Source: Diplonema japonicum
Taxonomy: Eukaryota > Euglenozoa > Diplonemea > Diplonemida > Diplonemidae
Direction of reading: 5' to 3'
Length of the DNA: 64,000 bases
Assembly: GCA_964019335.1 (NCBI GenBank)
Contig: OZ025652.1
Span: forward strand, 496,001 to 560,000
Shown: one piece after another, positions 41,634 to 52,100 of the stretch
How the letters are laid out: every line of letters starts with the position of its first letter
Numbering within the stretch: the stretch's first letter is position 1
Made by a program: the position numbers and the translations under genes
Notes under the pieces: model-generated
Databases searched by the model: none
The model's input: only the letters and a program-made list of their open reading frames with translations
What the model was told of the DNA's origin: nothing

Positions 41634-42731
41634 TCACAACCTCCACAAGAGATCGAGCATGTAGCCTCTCATCGCGCCAGCATCGACGAGAACGGCTTCC
41701 TCCATCCCGCACAGGAAGGGCTCCACAATCTTCGCAGTGTTCATAAGAAGGTGCACGCCACAGTCGGAGGTGTTTCGTTGCTGCGGGGAAGGGTTGGGGT
41801 TGGCTGATATCGACGAGAATGCGTCTTTAGAAACAAGGGGGTGAAGCGCCCTTGCAAGTACCTCTGCTGCAGCATCGTTAGCCCCGTTGAACGAGTCGTA
41901 TGTACTCCAAGAAGACCCGTCCCAGACAAGAAGCGACCAGTGCGAGCCTGAAACAGCACATTCAGGAGAAGAAGAATTGTTGACAGCTGCAATGAGAATA
42001 TCAGTCCCTGTGAGGTCCCCTACCACGGAAGGATCATTGCCGTGCTGGACCAATAAGGACATAGGGGGTTGTATAAATTTGATTTTTTTCTTCCCTGCCG
42101 CGTTTGTCTTTTCCTGAAGAACCTCGAAGAAGGCTGATATGACAGGGTCCCTCACCCATTTCTTTGGGAGCAACGAGTTCGCGTCAATGCCGTAAACAGT
42201 CACGTCACCAATGGTTTTCTTCCAGTCCATCGGAAGCTTGTCCGGGCGTGTGTTGCTGTCAGCAGTTGTGTCTGGTGGTGCGTCTTCTTCATGGGTGCTG
42301 CTTTTGGGTTCGTTTTCTTCAGATATTTTAGCTTCTTTGACGCCCATGAGTTTCGCTGTTAAACTGCACTTCTCAATTGTATACCTCTCGGACTCCCTTT
42401 TCGATTCCACAGGGGGCTTAACTCTTGCCATTACCTCGTTGATCACACCCCTTCTGCACAATTCTTTCATAACAAACAGCCTTCTGTTGTTTAGGGAAAA
42501 GAACGGTCCGTCCAAGCTTCCTGGTACTGCCGACACCAGTGTGATCGGGGGGAGATCCGCTACCGATATCTTCCCTTCGGCAAGATCGTCCAATGTGTCC
42601 TCCACCCTCCTCCCGCATGAGAACTGCGGCCGCAAACGTGAATGGGTAAACCTCACTTCTAAAGGATTTATCGCCACCAACCCTGCCTGGGCGCTGCCCC
42701 GCCCTGCTTTGTCTCCTTTTTTCTTGCCCAT
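41634..42731 (-). CDS. Ulp1/SENP8-type cysteine protease with N-terminal ParB/Srx-like domain (365 aa)
   Basis: A single frame from the ATG at 42731 to the TGA at 41634. The C-terminal half is a C48 (Ulp1/NEDP1) peptidase: GSHWSLLVW (His264), STYDSFNG (Asp279), a Gln in PSPQQRNTSDCGVHLL (317/318) and Cys324 make the catalytic set in the right order and spacing. Such enzymes cleave SUMO or NEDD8; the short 'GSHWSLLVW...YDS' form resembles SENP8/NEDP1. The N-terminal part, residues about 20-105 (VRFTHSRLRPQFSCGRRVED, then SLNNRRLFVMKEL), resembles the ParB/sulfiredoxin-like fold found in some plant and protist proteins. The two are joined by a low-complexity acidic linker. Poly(A) lies directly before the ATG on the coding strand. 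Confidence 0.85.
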   Translation of the reverse strand: MGKKKGDKAGRGSAQAGLVAINPLEVRFTHSRLRPQFSCGRRVEDTLDDLAEGKISVADLPPITLVSAVPGSLDGPFFSLNNRRLFVMKELCRRGVINEVMARVKPPVESKRESERYTIEKCSLTAKLMGVKEAKISEENEPKSSTHEEDAPPDTTADSNTRPDKLPMDWKKTIGDVTVYGIDANSLLPKKWVRDPVISAFFEVLQEKTNAAGKKKIKFIQPPMSLLVQHGNDPSVVGDLTGTDILIAAVNNSSSPECAVSGSHWSLLVWDGSSWSTYDSFNGANDAAAEVLARALHPLVSKDAFSSISANPNPSPQQRNTSDCGVHLLMNTAKIVEPFLCGMEEAVLVDAGAMRGYMLDLLWRL

Positions 42732-42912
42732 TTTTTTTTTTCTTTTGCCCCTTCGCCTATTCCTTTTTTTTAAATTACCCCCCCCCCCCCGCTCTCTTTT
42801 TTCAAAAAAATAGGAGGTGGAAAGAAAACACTTTTTTTTTTTTTAAACTTTACTAAAAGATGCGAAGTGTCATTATTGGTGGTTTTTTTTTTTTTTTTTT
42901 TTCCCTTCTTCT

Positions 42913-44073
42913 TCACGCGACTTTTGCTTTAGTTTTGTCGGTTTCCGCGTACCTTATCATCCCAACCAAAGCGCCTCCAAGAACAAGGTGCAAGATCACA
43001 ATTGCGACAGGGACAGTCATGGTGGTGGCCGAGGTCCAGAAGTAAATCAGCGACCCTTGGATGAAGATGGTCCAGAACCACATTGAGATTCTAGAGCCGA
43101 TGTTCCGTTTCGCCGTAGTGACAGGGTAGGGGAACTTGTTGTGGGTTGACGCGTACTCGAGGTCCTTCTCTTTGAGGAGAAATGCATCCTCACACATGGT
43201 CTTGAGTTCCTCATCAGTGGAGGGGACTTCGGAAATGGGTGTTCTTTTAATAGCAAGATGGCATTTGCAAGGCTTGGCCATCAGCAGCTTGCCGAAGGAG
43301 GGCAGTGCCGAGGGGTCCGGGTAGATCGTTACAACACAGACACTCTCAAGCTTTCCCCTCAATGCTTGAACGGATGAAATAAATCCCTTCGATCTCGGCC
43401 ATAAAACATGTTTTAAAACCGGTTTGCCGTTCTTCGCGCACCATTCCTGCGACTCCTTCAGCTTTTGAGGCGATTTTCTGGTCCCTTCTGCGAACAAGGC
43501 GAGCCAGAAATTCGACTTGTAGGAGTTCATTGTTTCGAACGTTTTCCTATTTTTTTTTCTTTCCCCCCCCCCAAAAAAAATTCCATACGCGAGCGTTTTC
43601 TTGTCCGTGTTCCAGTTTCTGTCCAAAAATATATAGTCGGAGAAGTACCAGCACCACCCGAGAATGGGGAGGAATTTGGAGATTTTCTTCATGTAGGCTT
43701 TGCTGTTCTGAAGGATCCCAACCTTCTCAGCTAGGTACCAACCCATCATCCAGTCCACGTCCCCGGCATGGTTGCCTACAAGTATGCAGTTTTCGTTTCG
43801 TGTGTGCTGGCCCTCCTCAACGTATAAGAAGATTTGGAACTCAGCCCACCACTCGGTGGCCCAAATTACAATAAGCCACCACCACCACACAATCCACTCG
43901 TTTATGGTACGGTACATATTCATCGAGAAAGGGTAGACCAAGACGAAATTGAACATTTGCAGTACATTGGTCACAAGCCCGCTCCCAAGCCATGTGACAG
44001 CAATGCTTGGTATAAATATCCCTGTCGCTGCCACCCTGTGGAACAGAGTGTTGTGAGTTTCTTGCTGAGGCAT
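42913..44073 (-). CDS. 1-acyl-sn-glycerol-3-phosphate (lysophospholipid) acyltransferase (372 aa, two exons)
   Basis: The exons are 44073-43589 and 43546-42913; the intron of 42 nt is in frame, so the frame reads through it as a spurious Gly/Lys insert. The PlsC motifs are NHAGDVD (residues 101-107, the catalytic NHx4D) and FAEGTR for substrate binding. Hydrophobic segments occur at about 15-50, 58-75 and 305-355, placing it in the ER membrane. Overall layout and length match the AGPAT3/4/5-type animal enzymes that make phosphatidic acid or remodel lysophospholipids. The start was set at MPQQETHNTLFHRV because the upstream frame is low-complexity Lys/Phe/Pro from homopolymers. The coding strand is A-rich up to the ATG. 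Confidence 0.88.
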   Translation of the reverse strand: MPQQETHNTLFHRVAATGIFIPSIAVTWLGSGLVTNVLQMFNFVLVYPFSMNMYRTINEWIVWWWWLIVIWATEWWAEFQIFLYVEEGQHTRNENCILVGNHAGDVDWMMGWYLAEKVGILQNSKAYMKKISKFLPILGWCWYFSDYIFLDRNWNTDKKTLAYGIFFGGGERKKNRKTFETMNSYKSNFWLALFAEGTRKSPQKLKESQEWCAKNGKPVLKHVLWPRSKGFISSVQALRGKLESVCVVTIYPDPSALPSFGKLLMAKPCKCHLAIKRTPISEVPSTDEELKTMCEDAFLLKEKDLEYASTHNKFPYPVTTAKRNIGSRISMWFWTIFIQGSLIYFWTSATTMTVPVAIVILHLVLGGALVGMIRYAETDKTKAKVA

Positions 44074-44540
44074 TTTTTTTTTCTTTTTTTTTTTCAACCT
44101 TCCCCCCTTTTTTTTGAGTAGAATAACCAACAACAAAAAATCATGGGGGGGGTGGGTAAACGTTTTCAGGAAAAAAAAAAAGCACACAACAAAAAGAGGA
44201 AAGGGAAAGAAGAAACAAAAAAAAAGGTACACGGCCGCACGGACTTTTTTGAAGGCTTCCTTCCTCCCTCTTATTATTCTTTTTTTCCCCCTTTCCACAC
44301 TGCAATTGTTTTTTTTTTCTTTTTTTTTTCCCTTTTGAAAAGGATGTTGGGTAAAATACCTGTCTATTATTATGTTTTCTCCCCCTTTTTTTTTTCTTCC
44401 CTCTCACTATATATGCACACGGGGAACGAGATTTCAAAAAAAAAAAAAAAAAAAGAAGAAATAAAAAAGATGCACACCATTTTCTTTTTTTTTATTATGT
44501 TATTTCTCTTCTTCCCTCCCCCCCCCCCCCCTTCCTTTTC
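44074..44540. other. Homopolymer spacer between the acyltransferase and ADF-H genes
   Basis: T, C and A runs alternate, including a run of about 14 C at 44517-44531 just 3' of the ADF-H stop codon. No gene is recognised. Confidence 0.5.
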
Positions 44541-45858
44541 CTACGCGTAGGAGAAGCACCCCCACATGAGCCCACCATCATCTTTAATCTGCTTGATAAC
44601 ATCAAGGAAGTTGTCGTTGAAAGAGGGCTGTGTGTGGGGTTTTTTTTTCCCTCCCTTCAATTCCCCCCCCCCCCCCCCCCCCATGTACCTCTTCATCTCC
44701 GAAAAATCCAGCGTTTTCTTCGATTTCCTCAGCAAGGGCTTCTTTGAAAGCCTCGACGGTCACCTTACTCTTGTCAAAATCATCGCTGACCACGTAATCC
44801 TTCACCTTGTCGATGATGGCCTCAATGGTGGCTTCTTCTTTGCCGTGAACTTCAATGCTGATGGAGAACGGCTTCAGCTGATTCTCCATTGCACCCTTGC
44901 ACTGCACCTGTTTGCCTCTTGCGATGGGTCCAACTTCTTCCCCAACGAATGTCATGCAGATCCATTTCGTGCGGCGGTAAGCGCCGGACCCGAATGCCAG
45001 TCGAAGCAGCCCGTATAGAACCTTACCTTCCTCAAGGTATTCATGCATTTCTTCGATGGACTTGCTGCCTGCGTTGAACATGGTCAGCGGGTCGGGGCTG
45101 GGCTCGAGAAGGCACCAGTTGAACTTACCCAGGCTTTTTCGGAGTTCGACCAAAACTGCGTCCTCCTTGATACCCATGTCCTTTGCTGTCTTCCTTGCAC
45201 CTCCAGGCGACGCGGGAGAGGCTTCCTTGATACGCTTCTCCATATCAGCACGGAGCTGCGCAGTGGAGAAGTTGCCACTGTCGGTCACGAAGACATGTTT
45301 GAGCTCTTGAACTGCAGATTCGATGGTGCATTCTGACTTCTGGGAAATGTTATATGTCGCGTGAGTTGATCCAAAGAGCTTGGCAACTTCACCTGCTTTT
45401 TGTACGTTTTTGGCGCGTTTCAAAGGAGGACACTTTTCGCCTGTCCACACCACGTTGATCATCTTGTTCCTTGTGAAGGTCCCGCTCCCCATGGGGACCA
45501 TCACCAACCCGAACTGCACCTTGTTGTCGTCCAAGACCTCGGACATCTCGTCGATCATCCCATTCCCTACCCCGTCCACCACCAGTTCTCCAGGAGCTGC
45601 CGTTTTCTTCGGCTCCTTTGCTTTTGTCACAGTTGTTTCGACCTGTGGTTCCTTCTCCTTCTCCTTCTCCTTCTCTTTTGCTGCTGCAGCTTCTCCCTTT
45701 CTCTTTTTTTCCTCCAGTTCTTTTTCCGCGGCTGCGCTCTTCTTTGCTTCCTTCTCCTCTTCCTCCCTCAACGTGCTGAGGTGTCCTTCAAGCATCCCCT
45801 TCACCCTTTCGCTTTTGCATTCCGAAAGAAACGTCTCGAGCTCCTTAATCGGAGACAT
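44541..45858 (-). CDS. Twin ADF-H (coactosin/twinfilin-like) actin-binding protein (418 aa, two exons)
   Basis: The exons are 45858-44689 and 44627-44541; the intron of 61 nt starts GTACAT and is mostly a G run followed by A-rich sequence, and the total is 1257 nt. After a Lys/Glu-rich N-terminal stalk (residues 1-95, AKEKEKEKEKE-like) there are two related halves with ADF-H features. The first is about 96-225 (VQFGLVMVPMGSGTFTRNKM, then INVVWTGEKCPPLKRAK). The second is about 250-418 (VLYGLLRLAFGSGAYRRTKW, then ICMTFVGEEVGPIARGKQVQ). The 'F.r.K...v.w.GE.v....rak' pattern is coactosin-like. Splicing gives the C-terminus DDGGLMWGCFSYA. Such proteins bind F-actin or actin monomers. Unspliced, the frame gives a spurious poly-Gly tail. 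Confidence 0.8.
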
Positions 45859-45919
45859 AGTGTGGTTTGTGTTGTGCTGCGGTTGCCGTTCTTAGTGTTG
45901 CCTTGGGGGGGGTACATAA

Positions 45920-46491
45920 TAACTATTTATTGCCAACAAATAATGAGTCATTATTTAACTCGAGTTCCCGAATTTTTTGCACGAGGGCCCGCAGGGCCCG
46001 AGTGCAAAAAAACGGGTAACGAGTGTTAAATAATGGCTCATTTGGCGGCAAGTAAGTCGTTTTATTTCACTCTTCGTCATTTGAGTCACTCACTCTTCAC
46101 TGCTTTCACTGCTGTTTTTTTTTCACGCAGGTCAGCTTTTTGGGGATTTTCCTAAGGTAATACAGGTAGCTATTTCGCCGTGGCATTTAAAGGGGAAGTA
46201 AGGCACTTATTCCCACTTTTAAGGGCTGGAATGGCCTCAGATGGCCAAAAATAGTCAAAATACCCCCACCCCAAAAAAATTTTTCAAGGGGTTGGGTGCA
46301 TTTTTTTCCACGACAAGACCCATTTTTTCACTCTGAAGGGCCATTATTTAACTGCAAAATCTCATTATTTAACTAGTTAAATAATGGCGATTTCGCGTTA
46401 AATAATGGCCGTTTCGCGTTAAATAATGGCCATTTCGCGTTAAATAATGAGGCCCCTAGTGAGTGAAGAAAATGACGAAGAGTGAAATAAA
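45920..46491. repeat. 572-bp dispersed repeat, copy 2
   Basis: Near-identical to 12721-13292 and in the same orientation on the plus strand. Its outer edge lies 62 nt from the ATG of the ADF-H gene (on the upstream side of that gene), so this copy probably supplies part of its intergenic or leader region. The inverted repeat (46060-46082 facing 46470-46491) and all eight GTTAAATAATG-type motifs are conserved. Flanks differ completely between the two copies, which supports transposition of a defined unit; no clear target-site duplication was identified. Confidence 0.85.
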
Positions 46492-46641
46492 GACTTTTTT
46501 TTTCCTTCTTTTTTTTTGCCTTTCTTTTTTCTACCTGTCCAGCTGAACGGTCGTGTTCTTTTTATTCTATTTGTTTTTTTTTTTTTTTTTTTCTTTTCTT
46601 TTGCACAAAAGTTCTCTATAATAAGTACTCATGACCCGCGG
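46492..46641. other. Short T-rich spacer
   Basis: T-rich spacer between the repeat and the stop codon of the DOMON gene; nothing else is seen. Confidence 0.4.
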
Positions 46642-48561
46642 TCACAGGTCATTGACATCTATCACAGGATGAGGCGGAGGAGTAGCAGTAGCAGTGGGCA
46701 GAGGTGTTGGAAGAGAAGCAGGTGTAGGTACTGGGTCCGGGATGGGAGGGGCAGCGTCTAGAGGTGCAGGAGCGAAGCTGGGGGGGAGAGGGAGAGATTT
46801 TTTCGTGCGCTTGTCGACGACGGCCTTTGTAAGGGTATCGAACTTGAAGTTGAGAGAGTCGTTGGCATGCTTGTTCACTGCGAGGGTGATGTTGTTCTCC
46901 TTGACGCGGTGCCGCAGCTGCTGCAGCTCGGGGTCTTCGTAGTAGTTGATGGGATTCTCAGGCCCTTGCGAGACCATTTCTGGCATCGCCACGTCGTCCT
47001 CAGGCAGGTAGCTCTCCCGATGTGCGTCGTCATCCGAGAAGACATCAAGCTCCGACAGCGCCGCCGTCGTCTCCAGCTTCACATCGTTGTCTTCGGTCTC
47101 TGTCTCCATCGCCACGTCTTCTTCGTTCCTCGGCGTCAGCCCCTGCACGTCATCCTCCCCACTCCCTTCCGTCTCGGTCGCTACCTCCAGCATCGGCTCC
47201 TCCAGAGCCTCGATCTCAGGCTTGTTTGTTTTCTTCTTTTGAGTGGGCCCTGTCTTGTGGCAGCATTTCAGGCACACTAACGCTATTAGTCCAATCAGCA
47301 GGAGCAGCGACGCGCCTACAATGATCAAGATGATCATCAGACTGCTGCTGCTGCTGCTGCCCTCGTCGACCACCTCCGTCTCCGTCACGACCCCACCACC
47401 GTTCCCCGGGCTCGGTGTTTGCGGCGCCACCGTCGGCACTGCTGTTGGCGGTGCATCCGTCGTGCACAGTGCCCAGACGGCGGTCCCTGTCCACCTGTTG
47501 TCGACACGGTGGTAGGACACCACGTTGCTGACCTCGCCGACTGCACACCCGCCGCACGCCATGATGAGCGGGAAGCTGTTCGCCAGCGGGAAGGAGTGGT
47601 TCGGGCCGTTCATGGGGATGGTTTTCTGTATCTGGACTTGCTGCGCCGTGCGCTGCTCAGACCACCCTGTGGTGTCTACCAGTTCACCCCTGTCCTGGTC
47701 CCCGAGCACGTACTCCTGTATGGTGGTCGGCGACACGGTCACTGTCCACGAGTCCTGCATCCTGGCTCCGAAACCAAACGCGAACCACGTGTCGGAGGGC
47801 CCTGTTGCCGTCACGGTGATGTCCTCATCATCCTTTAGGAAGTTCAGAGTGATTGAGGACCAAGAGGCATCGGCACATAGTTTGATGGGCGGGGGTGGTG
47901 GTTCAGGTGTGGCGGGGGCCGGGGTAGGGCCGATGGCAGGGCCGCTGCCTGGATTAGGAGTTGCAGGAGCGGGCGTGTCAGGAGCAGGAGTGTTAGGAGC
48001 AGTTGTGTCCTTACTTGCGGGTGCAGGTGTGTCGGGGGCATTTGTGGGGGTGGCCGTCGCAGGTGCAGGCGTGGCTGGCGCTGGTGTAGCAGGCGCATTG
48101 GTAGCTGCGGGCAGTGCTTTGTATAAAATCTCACTTGTCTCCGAGCTGGTCCCAAGCAGGACTGCCCAGACCTTCCATGCTTTGGACGCGTCACCTTCAT
48201 CTTTCACGTAGATGCCAACGTTCTGCAGTCGTGTCGACCCACCTGTTAGCTTCCTTGCCCACCCAGGGCTGGTCAAGCCGTTGCTGCAGTCCGAATTCTG
48301 AGGAAGGACATCAGGCATGTTGGCAAGCCCCATGCCCGTCCCAAGCCACACACACAAGGTCCTGTTCCCACTGGGGCTCATCACAATTAAGTATGGGTCA
48401 GGCACCCCAATGCTAAAATGCATCTCAGTACCAGCACAGCTCGGATCGCTACTTGACGGTGCCCCCGTCACGGCCGTTCCTAAATCCAAATCGAAACAAG
48501 TCTGCTGGTTTACAATAACCCCATATGACAATGCAGCCACTGCCCAACTAAGGATAGACAT
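46642..48561 (-). CDS. DOMON-domain type I membrane protein with Thr/Pro/Ala repeats (639 aa)
   Basis: The start is the ATG at 48561, giving the signal peptide MSILSWAVAALSYGVIVNQQ. Order: an extracellular Cys-containing N-domain (about 20-140); a mucin-like linker of TPAP-type repeats (about 145-220); a DOMON-like domain (about 225-345: ITVTATGPSDTWFAFGFGAR, then DSWTVTVSP, then EYVLGDQDRGELVDTTGW); another TPAP linker; and a Ser run followed by one transmembrane helix (MIILIIVGASLLLLIGLIAL, about 410-430). The cytosolic tail of about 200 residues is acidic and then Pro-rich, with a KCCHK juxtamembrane motif. DOMON domains bind haem or sugars in extracellular redox or adhesion proteins; ligand and role are unknown here. 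The longer frame upstream of 48561 is homopolymer-derived. Confidence 0.75.
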   Translation of the reverse strand: MSILSWAVAALSYGVIVNQQTCFDLDLGTAVTGAPSSSDPSCAGTEMHFSIGVPDPYLIVMSPSGNRTLCVWLGTGMGLANMPDVLPQNSDCSNGLTSPGWARKLTGGSTRLQNVGIYVKDEGDASKAWKVWAVLLGTSSETSEILYKALPAATNAPATPAPATPAPATATPTNAPDTPAPASKDTTAPNTPAPDTPAPATPNPGSGPAIGPTPAPATPEPPPPPIKLCADASWSSITLNFLKDDEDITVTATGPSDTWFAFGFGARMQDSWTVTVSPTTIQEYVLGDQDRGELVDTTGWSEQRTAQQVQIQKTIPMNGPNHSFPLANSFPLIMACGGCAVGEVSNVVSYHRVDNRWTGTAVWALCTTDAPPTAVPTVAPQTPSPGNGGGVVTETEVVDEGSSSSSSLMIILIIVGASLLLLIGLIALVCLKCCHKTGPTQKKKTNKPEIEALEEPMLEVATETEGSGEDDVQGLTPRNEEDVAMETETEDNDVKLETTAALSELDVFSDDDAHRESYLPEDDVAMPEMVSQGPENPINYYEDPELQQLRHRVKENNITLAVNKHANDSLNFKFDTLTKAVVDKRTKKSLPLPPSFAPAPLDAAPPIPDPVPTPASLPTPLPTATATPPPHPVIDVNDL

Positions 48562-49103
48562 GGGTAAGGATAAGGGTGGAAGGGTACACCCTCTTTTTTT
48601 TTTTTGATTCCCCCAACCTTTTTTTTTTCTTAGATGGTGGTAGCCAAAACAAAGCAACAAGAAATTTGATAGGAACAAGAGTCAAGGGAAGGGGAAAAAA
48701 AAAAGAAATTCAAAATAAAAAAAGAGGGAATAAAGGGGAAGGAAAATAATAAACATAAAGAAGCAAAATAAAAAAGAGGGTGGATAAAACACGTGGTAGG
48801 GAAAGTAATTTGTCTGTATTGTTTGCTGGTTTTCCCTTCGTTTTTTTTTTTTTTTTTTCTTCTTCTTTTATTTTTTGTTTCCCCAGGACTAAAGTTAACT
48901 TGCCTTCGCTCGTAAAAGCAAGGTCTGGAGGGGGAAGTTAAAATTCGCAAAAAAAGGGGGTAATAGATTTTTTTTTCTTCTTAAAATGAGAATCATCAAA
49001 GGGTATAAAAGGAAGAGGAAAAGAAAAAAAAAATAAATAAAACTATTTACGAGTGGAAGAAAAATAAAAATAAAAAAATAAAAATAAAAAAGAGCTTTTT
49101 GTT
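48562..49103. other. A/T-rich spacer
   Basis: The stretch is full of poly(A), poly(T) and AAAT-type runs between the giant IQ gene's stop codon and the DOMON gene. No feature is recognised. Confidence 0.45.
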
Positions 49104-52100
49104 TTAAAACTGGGTCCTCTCTTCTGCCTCTTCCATCGCCTCGTGTTGCTGCTGAAGGTACATGAGTTCTAGTGTGGCATTTCTCGCCTTGAATCCTCGG
49201 AATTGTGCTTGAATTCGTGTTGCGGCCTTGGCCCTTGTTTCCTCGTCAGTAACAACAGAGCGAACCTCTGCTAAGAGCGATTTGTAAATCACTTCAGCTT
49301 CACCTAAGGCGTCTTCGGTGATTTCTTCCCTGCAGAAGGTCTCGTCCTCTGTGAGATCCTCCAGCGCTTCGTTACCGCGAGATGCCTTGAGATCTTTTAC
49401 TCTCTTTCGGGCCTGTTTTTTTTTTTTTTTTTTTCCTTTCTCTTTTTTTTTCTCGAATACCTGCCTCGCCCTCCACTGCGACTGTATTTTCGTTGCCGAC
49501 TTGTGTTGCTGTAGTTTTGCATCCTCCTTTCCTTGTTTCTCCTTCCTTGCTTCGCGGCACCTCCATTGTGTCTGTATCTTAGTTGCAGCCTGATCCTTCC
49601 CATGCGCCACTGTTTCTTCCTCTTGCGAGATCTCGTCCTTCAATTCTTTTTCCTTCGCCGCTGTTTTGCTTGCCTTCCTTGCGGCCCTCCCCCTGGCTGC
49701 AGCTTGGATTGTCGTTGCAGCTTTGCTTTCTTTTTCCAGCGTCTCTGTCTGCCGCTTTTCAAATTTCTCCTCGTACTTCGTCCTTGCGTCGTGCCCACGC
49801 CACCTCGTCTGGATCTTGGCTGCGGCATTGTCCCTCTCTATGCGTTCCTCCTCCTTCTTCAACTCGTCTCTCTCTTTCTCTAAACGTTCTAACTTCTTCT
49901 TTTTTAAATCTTCCCGTGCGGCATGACCCCTGTACTGTGCTTGCAGCTTTGTCGCAGCTTCCTGTTCTTCCTTCTCCACTGCCTGCTTGGCTGCGTCTTC
50001 CCTCTGACGCTCGTCCAGCTGCTTGATTTTCCGGTTCTCTTTCATCTCTTGGACTTCTTTCCTGTCTTGTTTGCCCTTCCACTGGGACTGGATCTTAGTA
50101 GCTGCATTATTCTGCTCTTGGAGATGGTTTTCTTCTCTCTTTGCGTTCACACGATCCTGTGCGGCATGAGCCCTGTATTTGGTTTGGATTTTCAGAGCTG
50201 CCTTATCCATCTCAGCAGTACGCTCAAGCTCGACTTCCTCGTGCTGTGTGGTGGTCGGGGTTGCCGTGCCACATACCTCTACGAGCTTCCGGTACTCAAG
50301 CTCGAACTTGGCGATCCTGCACCTATACAGGCACTGGATAGTCCTTGCGGCACGGTGGCGTCGCTCGTTGTACACGATAGAACTGATCTTAGCGTCGCGC
50401 TCCTACGGGTGCTTCACACACACTGGGGCACATACCTCCCGCTTGGTTTTTGCCGTGCGTCTTGCTTTCCCGGACCTCACCATGCACTGCATTGTGGTCG
50501 CTGCCTTGTTGATCTCAAGATCCCGCTCCTCCTTCGCTCGCTTGAGGGAGAGCGCTTCGATCTCCTGCTTCGCCTCGAACCTGCGGGATTTCTCTTTCCT
50601 AGCAAGATGGCATCTCGTGGCTCGCTGTGGCGGGTGGTTGCTGTAGACATTTGCATACCTGTATGACACGCGTAGACTTGTCCTCCTCGGCCTTCTTCTT
50701 GCGAAGCTCTTCGTTGCGTGTCTTGTTTTCCCCCATCCACTTCCTCTGGAAGCGAGCATTGTAGCACCTCCACGCACACTGTATCACTATAGCCGCTGCC
50801 TCTTCCTTCTCGCGCCTTGCTTGGGTAGCCGCCTGTCGTGCTGTCAGGATCTCGTGTTCCTTGACTTCTTTCTTCTTGCGTGTAGTTTCTGATTGTTGCA
50901 GTTTTTGCTTCTTTTCCCTTCTCCAAGCAGCTTCAAAGCGAGCATTGAAGCACCTATAAGCACATTGGATTGTGGTGGCAGCGGTTTCTATCCTGGTTTC
51001 TTCTTCGGATTTCATTCGCTTTTGGAGTTCCTTGGATTCGAGTCTCTTGCGCCTCTCTTCACGTGCCATCCTGCAGCGGTACATGCACTGAACGGTAGTC
51101 GCTGCAGAGTCCTGGAGCCCTTGCTCGTCAGCAAGCATCTCCTTAGTGCGCCTGGCGTTCCGCTCGCTCCTCTTCCACTTTAGCATAAACTTAGAGTTGT
51201 AACACTTGTACGCCCTTTGGATTATGACAGCGGCGTTAGTGCGCCTTGCTGCTTCCTCTTCCTCCACCTGGGCAGCCTTCTGTTTATCTGCAAGTTTTGC
51301 CTCTTGTTGCTCGTGCTGTGTGTGTTGTGTTTGAATCGCGTTGCACGCATACCTCCTCATCTTGTTTCACCTTCTGTTTCTGGATTTCCTCCTTCTGTTT
51401 CTTTTTGGCCTTGACCTCCTGTCTTGCAAGGTGGCAACGCAGCTGCTTCTGTATTACGATAGCACTCGTTTCGCTTTTGCTTTTCTGTAAAGCTTCCCTC
51501 TTTTTGTTCCTTCTCCAAGAGGCCTCGAACCTTGCATTATAGCACCGCCACGCCCTTTGGATGGTACAAGCAGCTTCTTCTTGGAGCTTGTTCTGCTCCG
51601 CTTCTGTGTTCTTCATGTCTTGAAGCTCCTTTCTGCGTTGCGTTTCGGTCTTTGCCTGCTTTACACGGACGCTGCGTTGTATTGTGCGTGCTGCTGGATC
51701 TTCAACAGTCTCGCACCTGTGTTGCTTTGCTCGAGCGGCCTGTTCCCTCCCTTTGGTGCCTCTCCAGTTTTTTTGTATCGTGGTGGCGGAGTTGTCATGA
51801 AGCATGTCAGCCTGCGCCTTTTCGTACTGTTCTTCGTGAATTTCGGTTTTTCTCTGCTTCGCAAGCACTCTTCCCTGTGCGCCTCTGAATAGAGCCTGTA
51901 TTGTCATCACGGCAAAAACACGTGTATTCTGCATGCGTGTTACCTTCCCACCCCAGTTGCGTTGGATTATTTGTGCAGCTGAACTCTCCCTCTCCTGCCG
52001 TTCCCTCTCTTCGGCTTCCTGGAAGATTCGTTGCTTTTCGTTCCTTGCTGCTTTGCACGTTTCCACAGCAACAACTTGACGATACTTGCACTGAATGGTG

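Noticed and set aside
40942-41712. A 256-aa protein combining the Ulp1-type C-terminal region with the downstream coiled coil
   Set aside because: The Ulp1 frame ends in TGA at 41634, and the 5' part of this frame translates poly(A), CA repeat and C run. Two separate genes fit better.
44074-44298. N-terminal extension of the acyltransferase to 461 aa
   Set aside because: The extra residues come from poly(A), G and T runs (Lys/Phe/Gly); the family starts near MPQQETH.
44602-44688. Poly-Gly C-terminus of the ADF-H protein
   Set aside because: It lies in a GT-AG intron that is mostly a G run; splicing gives a normal C-terminus ending SYA.
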